Assembly (NCBI GenBank): GCA_963831645.1
Contig: CAWHQZ010000012.1
Coordinates: 62,001 to 126,000, forward strand
DNA length: 64,000 nucleotides
Origin: CAWHQZ01 sp963831645
GTDB lineage: Bacteria; Pseudomonadota; Alphaproteobacteria; Rhizobiales; Aestuariivirgaceae
Direction: 5' to 3'
Part shown: positions 62,355 to 64,000 of the stretch, one piece after another
Numbering within the stretch: the first letter of the stretch is position 1
Layout: every line of letters begins with the position of its first letter
Translations under genes and position numbers: made by a program
Notes under the pieces: model-generated
What the model saw: the letters and a program-made list of their open reading frames with translations, nothing else
Told to the model about the DNA's origin: nothing
Databases searched by the model: none

Positions 62355-62558
62355 TCAGAAGATTCCGGGCTGCGAGCGTAGACCGACGCGGATGCCAAGC
62401 ATCCGATCGCTATCCGAAAAGCCGAGTTCTGAGTTGGTGCAGCCAAACCCGTAGCGGACATCGGCCGCCGCTGCCGTGCGGGCAGCGTTGGCCGCGGCCG
62501 ATGTGCCGAGTAACAGGACCGCAGTCGCGATCCCCGCCATAAGAAGTTGCTTACGCAC
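62355..62558 (-). CDS. Small exported protein
   Basis: 67 residues from GTG 62558: a signal peptide (MAGIATAVLLLGTSAAANA) and a mature part of about 42 residues with one Cys (YGFGCTNSELGFSDSDRM). Similar to small alphaproteobacterial secreted proteins with no known role. A terminator follows its stop. ATG 62540 is an alternative start but cuts the basic N-terminus. Divergent from the HTTM gene. Confidence 0.6.
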   Translation of the reverse strand: MRKQLLMAGIATAVLLLGTSAAANAARTAAAADVRYGFGCTNSELGFSDSDRMLGIRVGLRSQPGIF

Positions 62559-62659
62559 TTACCTTACTCAACGCTACTCACTGCAAACGCCAGATGATAA
62601 CTGCACTTTCCTCCGCTGACCAACGAAAAATGGCGGAAAACTGCGAGATTTTTCGTGAC

Positions 62660-62704
62660 TGTTGCGGTTCGGCAACACCCGCTGAATAAGCGCCTCGATA
62701 TAAT
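62660..62704 (+). promoter_or_regulatory. Inverted repeat and TATAAT box upstream of the HTTM gene
   Basis: TGTTGC-6-GCAACA (62660-62677) is an 18-bp operator-like inverted repeat, and TATAAT at 62699-62704 is a perfect -10 hexamer 78 bases before ATG 62782. No good -35 box is at the right distance, so an activator or extended element may be needed. Weak evidence. Confidence 0.3.
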
Positions 62705-62781
62705 GGAGATCGGTTGCGCCCGGTGGTATGAAGTCATTCGGGTTAGGGCGGTCGGACGACTGAGGGAAACAACACTGAACC

Positions 62782-64000
62782 ATGACAACCACTCAAGAAA
62801 GCTTTGTCCCTGATCACTGGCCCACGGCTAACGCCGGCTTAGCGGTTCGCCGGCGGCTCGAGAGCCTCCGCCGGTTCCTTTCCTGGAGCTACCTGTTCGC
62901 TCCGGTCGATACGGCCTCCATGGCAGTGGTGCGGATCTTCATCGGGCTTCTGGTTGCCGTTGACGCCGTGCGCAAGGGGCAGCACTTCTTTTATCCCAGC
63001 GGCGGGGAGCTTGCTTTCTCTTTCAGGTATCAGTTCTTTCACTGGGTCCAGGAAGTCCCCGAGCTGGCGGTCTACCTGCCCTATGTTCTTTTCCTTTCCG
63101 GCATAGCGATCGCAGTCGGCTTTTTCTTCCGGTTCTTCAGCCTCCTGAGCCTGCTCCTCGTCTCCTATGGCTTCCTTCTGCAGCCGGAAGGCTATCTCAA
63201 TCACTATTACATGCTGATCATCACCCTGGTCCTGCTTTCGGTCAGCCCCGCGCACCGGGCTTTCTCGATCGACCGGTTTCTGTTCTTCAGAACTTCCGGC
63301 GAGCATGCGCCCGATCTATCTGCTCCTGTTCAAGGTGCAGATCGAGATCATCCTGATCTATGCCGGCCTGGTCAAAATCAACTCCGACTGGCTTCAGCTG
63401 GAGCCCCTGAGAACCTGGCTGCTGCGAAGACAGGACATGCAGTTTCTCGGACCTCTCTGGGAAAGCGACTTCATCGTCGCTCTCGGCGCCTACGGGATCA
63501 TCATTCTTCATATCGTCGGCGCCCCGCTGCTGTTCTTCCGGCGCACACGGCTGCCGGTGTTTCTCCTCTATTGCGTTTTCCACGTCATCAATCATTTCGT
63601 GTTCAATATCGGCATATTCCCGTGGATGACGATGGCTGTTAGCACGCTGTTCTTTGCGGCCGACTGGCCGCGGCGTGCATTGGCCCCGTGGCCGGCGCTT
63701 GCTGTGCCCTCACCGGCTCCCGAGCCGCTCTCGCTGGAACCGAAGTCGTTCGGCAATCGACTGCTCGTCGCTTTCTGCACCTCCTGGCTGCTGTTTCAGG
63801 CTCTTTTCCCGCTGCGCCATGTCCTCTACCCCGGCTGGGTGGAGTGGACGAACGAAGGCCATCGGTTCGCCTGGCGCATGAAATTGACGGATCGCGAAAC
63901 TCCCGGTGTGCGTCTCGCAGTGCATATACCCGAGCAAGGCACGATCCGCGTACCGAATTTGGGAAGATACATGTCACGGTGGCAATACCATAAGGTCTCG
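62782..64000 (+). pseudogene. HTTM (vitamin K carboxylase-like) membrane protein, one frameshift, cut by window end
   Basis: Bacterial HTTM/VKGC-like membrane protein. The first 170 residues (VDTASMAVVRIFIGLLVAVD, FFHWVQEVP, GYLNHYYMLIITLVLLSVSP) run in frame 1; near 63300 the frame changes and RPIYLLLFKVQIEIILIYAG, WLLRRQDMQFLGPLW, FHVINHFVFNIGIFPW and WTNEGHRFAWRMKL follow without stop to the window end. Family members are multi-helix proteins; human VKGC carboxylates glutamates, bacterial ones have largely unknown roles. At least 400 residues present; the C-terminal part continues outside. Confidence 0.8.

Overview
The window is high-GC alphaproteobacterial chromosome, most probably Hyphomicrobiales (Rhizobiales). 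The pointers are the gene families (DUF3035 lipoprotein, DUF2093 protein, short-form Psd next to PssA, class II DAHP synthase, CimA beside CysS) and a palindromic repeat at 1833-1882 of a type common in Rhizobiales. No rRNA, tRNA, prophage, classical IS or CRISPR array was seen.

Layout. 0-23 kb is mainly housekeeping: an NhaD antiporter tail, a ureohydrolase, ileS-lspA, a lipoprotein and a paired M16 protease, mutL, then rsmD/rluB on the minus strand, tadA, a minus-strand three-gene unit (dehalogenase-like hydrolase, APH-like kinase, patatin), purD divergent from xseA, a site-2 protease next to a DegS-like protease, a DUF2093 gene and class II DAHP synthase. 22.6-28.6 kb is accessory: gene remnants, a MarR-controlled methyltransferase/VTT membrane-protein pair with a readable promoter-operator, a cyclase remnant, two exported proteins and two EamA exporters. 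28.9-37.9 kb holds cysS-cimA, a LOG-type hydrolase, a LysM protein with 153-bp tandem repeats and an Atm1-type ABC exporter. 37.9-44.9 kb holds a Fic gene beside an AT-rich island, sorAB, psd-pssA, a C-S lyase and a formamidase-like hydrolase. 45-50.4 kb is an opp peptide-import operon.

50.8-61.0 kb is a polyamine block: aminotransferase, four-gene polyamine ABC importer, ureohydrolase, then a divergent PuuB-like oxidase and PuuA-like glutamine synthetase. Together they would import polyamines and degrade them by transamination or gamma-glutamylation. From 50.8 to 57.4 kb nearly every gene is cut by many single-base frameshifts although the protein signal survives. Essential genes elsewhere (ileS, lspA, the aroF-type gene) are also broken, so consensus error is the most economical explanation.

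The most interesting system is a family of small elements at 50.4, 57.5-58.2 and 61.9-62.2 kb. Two are 369-370 bp long and consist of one small GIY-YIG nuclease gene between 27-30 bp inverted repeats. Each repeat starts GTCAT, contains its own hairpin and continues ATC(C). A third, 140 bp long, has the same repeat design and no gene. This resembles the RAYT/REPIN arrangement with a GIY-YIG nuclease in place of a tyrosine transposase. The window ends inside an HTTM (vitamin K carboxylase-like) membrane protein gene.
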